Program-made: the position numbers and the translations under genes
Notes under the pieces: generated by a model
The model's database searches: none
Told to the model about the DNA's origin: nothing
What the model saw: the letters and a program-made list of their open reading frames with translations, nothing else
Assembly (NCBI GenBank): GCA_032207245.1
Contig: CM063509.1
Location: forward strand, 4,430,057 to 4,494,056
Length of the DNA: 64,000 bases
Direction of reading: 5' to 3'
Source of the DNA: Pardosa pseudoannulata
Taxonomy: Eukaryota > Arthropoda > Arachnida > Araneae > Lycosidae
Shown here: positions 60,401 to 64,000 of the stretch, in pieces
How positions within the stretch are numbered: position 1 is the stretch's first letter
Layout of the letters: the number at the start of each line of letters is the position of its first letter

Positions 60401-61917
60401 TGTTAGGTTATAATAGATGTTCAAACCATCTATGGGACAGTGTGAGACAAAATAGTACTTGGGATATTAAGGATTAAAAATCAAGATGCAAATCTCACAT
60501 TAAAACATATCTATTTGTACAAATGCCAAGGAACCTTATCCCTTCGTTTTGTTTGTAATAATTTTACTTTATATCTAAATATCTGTTAACATTAGTGTTT
60601 TTTTATATCTTTACATGTATATGCATAATTTCACCTTTAAAAAAAAATATCTTTTTAGGTGCTTGTTGATGACGTATCAAGTTCTGAAGAAATGGGCATT
60701 AAAAGACTAAAAAAAATTAAAACTATGAAATTGCAGTCTGTAAATAACACAATATTACAGACTGTTAATCAAAATAATGATGAGGAAATGAATAGTAAAA
60801 GTGATATTACAAACTCTACATGTAAACCCCTTGAATTTTATGGCCCATCTATTGACTTGATGCTTCTGGGTACAGAACCGAGTTGTTTTTTGAAGAATGA
60901 CGCTCTAACGAATACATCCTCTGGATGTAGTAAAGACATCGACAAAAATGATAGTTTAAATAAAAATGAAAATGCATCTAAAAATAGCTGTGAATTGAAT
61001 TCAAATAAAGAAGATATTGTATTATCTTCTGACACGTCTATTCCCCTGCCTGTCAAAAGGAATGAAATTGTACCCGAAGGCACCCATAATGAGCCTATTG
61101 GCAATCAAGACAGTGAAGTTCAAATTGACAAAAACGTTGATAATGAAGTAGATTTTTTAGAGATCGTTTGTGGAATTCAGAAAGAGTCTGTCAGCGAGAA
61201 AACTGACCCGAAAATGAACTTTGAGGGCATTAAAAAATTGGACAGTAATTCTAGACAAAATGATTCTCATTCAGGAGTAAAACATAAAAGAACTGGAAAA
61301 GAGAAAAAACACTCCAGGTCACATTCCAGATCAAAATCTCGTTCTAGGCATAAGTCACCCAAATCCAAGAGTAGAAGAAAGTCAAGGTCTTCTTCGCAAG
61401 ACTCTCTTCATTCACATAGAAAACGACGAAAACGTTCCCATTCACACTCACGAGAAAGATTGAATGAGTATAAGAGGAGAAGCCACTCAAGATCAAGATA
61501 TGAAAAACGTAAAAAATATTCAAAATCTCGGTCACGTTCTCCTCATGAAAGACGTGACTATAGAAGATCAAGATCTAAAAGCCGGGGGGATAGGAGATCG
61601 AGATCTAAAAGCCGGGGGGATAGAAGATCAAGATCTAAAAGCCGAGGAGATAGAAGATCGAGATCTAAAAGCCGAGGAGATAGAAGATCGAGATCTAAAA
61701 ATCGGGGAGATAAAAGATCTCAAAAGCATTCAGATTCTAGAAGAAGGAAGAAAAGTTACTCAAGGGATCGAGAGCACTCATTATCTAAATCAAGACATAA
61801 ATCAAGGTCTAGAAGGAGGACATCGCACTCTAGATCGAGATCTAAAAGCAGACATAGGCAATCGTCTCACTCGGAAGAAAAGTCCCATTCTAGATCGAGA
61901 TCAAAAGAGAAAAAAAG
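57496..61917 (+). CDS. Arg/Ser-rich nuclear protein, SON-like candidate (3' end probably outside window)
   Basis: Two coding exons are visible. The first is 57496-57735 (80 codons), opening after an acceptor at 57461-57462; the upstream in-frame reading is closed, so ATG 57496 is the start. The second runs from 60659 to about 61917. Exon 1 encodes a short acidic N-terminus, then a Lys/His-rich stretch (HKHKSKRKKSKHKKRKHKK), a likely nuclear localisation signal. Exon 2 has a Ser/Asn-rich linker of about 200 residues and then a long RS domain containing five RRSRSKSRGD-type decapeptides. Such domains occur in splicing factors and speckle proteins. The order of a basic N-terminal stretch, a disordered linker and an RS domain resembles SON, but no G-patch or dsRNA-binding domain is visible. 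Exon 2 ends either at AAAAAG|GTAATT, which I prefer, or at an overlapping in-frame TAA (61919-61921). Gene reality is likely; the family name is tentative. Confidence 0.72.
57785..58752. mobile_element. pogo/Tigger-like non-autonomous element with internal palindrome
   Basis: Left end CAGTGAAACCTGTTTGAGCA, right end the complement of CAGAGAAACTTCTCCGAGCG; TA precedes the left end. A near-perfect palindrome centred at 57882/57883 (arms about 57848-57917, core CCCCTCTCGAGAGGGG) lies inside. No transposase. It sits in the intron of the Arg/Ser-rich gene. Confidence 0.6.
59113..59944. mobile_element. hAT-like non-autonomous element (family B), copy 2
   Basis: An 8-bp duplication, CTTAAATT, lies at 59105-59112 and 59945-59952. 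The right end is CCAACCCTG and the left end CATGGTTGCCATGATTTAAA, with GATTTAAATCA motifs inside both ends. Collinear with 30475-31302. Confidence 0.8.
61562..61711 (+). repeat. Five 30-bp tandem repeats inside the RS domain
   Basis: The unit encodes RRSRSKSRGD; the fifth copy reads RRSRSKNRGD. The repeats are nearly identical at the DNA level, differing mainly at AGATCA/AGATCG and CCGGGG/CCGAGG, so the expansion is recent or homogenised. Confidence 0.9.
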
Positions 61918-61965
61918 GTAATTGTTTTTCAAGTACATTTATTAATTATTGAATGTAATGCAGTA

Positions 61966-62040
61966 GAACCTTGGTATAACGACTCCCTGTGATACCAACA
62001 TCATAGGGTCGTTGTAACGAATTGAAACTAACCAATCAAA
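61966..62040 (+). repeat. Possible Tigger-type end
   Basis: CAGTAGAACCTTGGTATAAC, with a short inverted piece (GGGTCGTTGTAACGA) 30 bases on, resembles pogo-group ends. No distal partner found. Confidence 0.35.
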
Positions 62041-62586
62041 ATTTTATAATGCCCTAGTGGCCCATTTAGGAAATTCTGAACTAAAAGGGGATGCATGCTA
62101 TTGGAGACAGATTTTTTTCATAGATTTGTCATAGATTCTTAGATTGCCAAGTGTGTTTATGCATGTAAGACAACTTTGCAGTTCATCCTGTTCCTAAAAT
62201 GGTATTGGCCCTCAGGACTTCGGCCTGATGCCGTAACTTATCTTCTTTTTTCTTTTTTTTTCTGCTACCTGCACTTCAATTTTTATTTTAAAATCGTTAA
62301 CTTCCTTTTATTTAAAGTTTGTTTTTAAATGATTCTTGAAAAATTTTATCTTTTTTTTTTTAAAAAAAATTGATCTTTATTTTTTAAGGATTTCAATTGA
62401 GGTCAAAGGGTAATTATCTTGAGCATGTAGAGTAAATTGGGGGGAATGTTTTACTATAAGAGGCCACATAAATTAATATATATCTATAAATATGACTTTT
62501 GTGAAATTACAGTATTTGTATAGTTTTATCAATTTATTGCATTATGTAGAAATAATAAAAACATGAGGTCATTTTTTTATTATTTA

Positions 62587-63290
62587 CAGGCTTGCAATCC
62601 GTCACTTTTCTTACAATTGATCACTTTTAGTCACCTTTTTAAGTAAACAGTCACTTTTTTCATGGTGTATCACAGCAAAAGTCTGTTGTTGAAAAAAAAA
62701 ATCTAAATTAATAACGAAATATTTTAATAAAAGACCAAAAATGGGATGCTCTAATCTAATTTTTCTTATTAAAATGTAATTAGTCGTATGGTTTCCAGAA
62801 TTGAGCGATTTTAAAAAGTCATTAAGAAGTTCCTGAAATCTACATCTGTGCTGAAATGTACATTTAATACATTAAAGTAATTTACGTCAAAGCACACATT
62901 TCTCTTTTACTTCACAATTTTTGTTTAGATACTCTAATCTAGCTATGTACATATTTCAAAGCATCATTAATATATGCAGAAAATTGTGATTATAAAATTA
63001 ATGTATTGTATGTATTCAATGTATAGATTTTCTTGAATGAAAAGCAATGTGGAGTTGTGTTAAACAAAATTTTTAACCTTTTTTGTATTTAACGTTAAAA
63101 TCATGTCTTGCATGAATCATTTGATTTAGAGTTGAAATAAATAGAAAAATCTTAATAATAGCACCTGTAATCAAGAGGAGAAAAAAAAATCGATTTTTTT
63201 TTCAATGCTTCGTCACTTTTTTTTCACTTATTCTGTATTATTTGTCACTTTTCTCACCTTTTTGAAAGTACCTCAGCAGTTGCAAGCCTG
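62587..63290. mobile_element. hAT-like miniature element with GTCACTTTT subterminal repeats
   Basis: Ends CAGGCTTGCAA and its exact complement. TATTTA lies on both outer flanks (62581-62586 and 63291-63296), giving a 6-base match rather than a clean 8-base one. GTCACTTTT-type motifs cluster inside both ends in the same orientation. Confidence 0.55.
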
Positions 63291-63599
63291 TATTTAACAT
63301 AAAAGTTACACCATAAAATGTTTTATATTTACATAAGGATTATAACTTGTTGTAACATTTAATTATTTTTTAATGACCATTAGAGTACCACAGATTAAAA
63401 AACAAAAACACAGCAAATAAAAAGTGAACCAGCAAAATAATGTTCATTTTAATTTCTGTTAAAAATAGCCAAGCAGCACAACTGTGCTCATCACTATTTC
63501 ATTTTATTTTATGTATGCATTTTTAATTTATATAAGGTAAATCTAGAATACAAAATGTATACTAAAATACAAATGTATGTAATGGACTAACAGAAAAAA

Positions 63600-63670
63600 A
63601 AAATAATGCAAACATTTATTCTGTTATTAGTGTAAGCCACTAATAACAGAATAAATGTTTGCATTATTTT
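63600..63670. repeat. Perfect 33-bp inverted repeat with 5-base loop
   Basis: The left arm 63600-63632 begins AAAATAATGCAAACATTT; the right arm 63638-63670 is its exact complement around the loop TAAGC. Part of the arm recurs at about 23570-23602. Confidence 0.92.
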
Positions 63671-64000
63671 CCATAAAATTTATAACTTGTTCAAAAACGA
63701 AAAGAAATGAAAGTTTTAAAGAGGAGCAGTTACTTAAAAAAAGACACAACTCTAACATGACAATGTACAAAAGACATAGTGACCATGAACTTTTTTATGT
63801 GCCCTAGCTGCCATTATTGAACATAAGAATCTTTGGCTAGCTCGAGGCTTGAACTTGCAATTATTTTAATTATTGACTACTGAGTATGAATTTGTTTTTC
63901 AAAATCACTATTTAAAAACCAGTACTGGAGGTTCCATAACCTGTCTACTCTGGTAGAAGACAGTAATTCATACTGTAGCAGGATGAGCGTTTATGGAAAA

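Noticed and set aside
61464..61952. 162-codon frame overlapping the RS domain
   Set aside because: It is the shifted reading of the Arg/Ser repeats and gives a repetitive peptide (DRDLKAEEIE type); the RS frame is the one with sensible splice borders.
1..64000. CRISPR arrays, toxin genes, phage or bacterial defence systems
   Set aside because: Repeats here are dispersed transposons or microsatellites, genes are spliced, and no such protein families were seen.

Overview
This is eukaryotic nuclear DNA: AT-rich, with spliced genes, GT-AG introns of 0.4 to 5 kb and a dense load of transposable elements. The mix of a BEL/Pao element, a Ty3/Gypsy element, Tc1 and mariner remnants, hAT- and TTAA-type miniature elements and a tRNA-derived SINE suggests an arthropod. 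An arachnid would fit the base composition, long introns and retained CCDC169-like gene, but that is inference and no species can be named. All three host genes lie on the + strand. Nothing here looks bacterial: there are no operons, CRISPR arrays or ribosome binding sites.

Layout. (1) 1-19526: the 3' half of a tyrosyl-DNA phosphodiesterase 1 gene (TDP1; eight exons from 3300 to 19526). The 5' exons, including the first HKD motif, lie left of the window. Its introns hold a TTAA-flanked element, a tandem duplication cut by a mariner, a solo LTR and a long hAT-like repeat. (2) 19527-25353: intergenic, with a Tc1 deletion derivative, three TTAA-flanked fold-back elements, a hAT element with an 8-bp target duplication, and a degenerate coding remnant. 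(3) 25354-38109: a complete seven-exon gene for a 237-residue coiled-coil protein that I read as CCDC169-like. A SINE, a degenerate Tc1, a TTAA element and a Helitron 3' end lie in its introns. (4) 38110-57462: an almost pure transposon block. It contains a decayed C2H2 zinc-finger locus interrupted by a Ty3/Gypsy element that lacks a 3' LTR, then a solo LTR, then a BEL/Pao element with seemingly identical LTRs nested inside a DNA transposon with long inverted repeats. (5) 57463-61917 and beyond: the first coding exons of a lysine-rich and then Arg/Ser-rich nuclear protein, possibly SON-like, which probably continues past the right edge.

The host genes are not an obvious pathway. TDP1 repairs topoisomerase-DNA adducts, the CCDC169-like protein is uncharacterised, and the Arg/Ser protein is probably linked to splicing. 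I found no convincing new biological system. The best leads are structural: a fold-back duplication of a polypurine tract where a Gypsy 3' LTR should be, hAT elements with two right ends, fold-back TTAA elements clustered behind TDP1, and a perfect 33-bp hairpin near the right edge.
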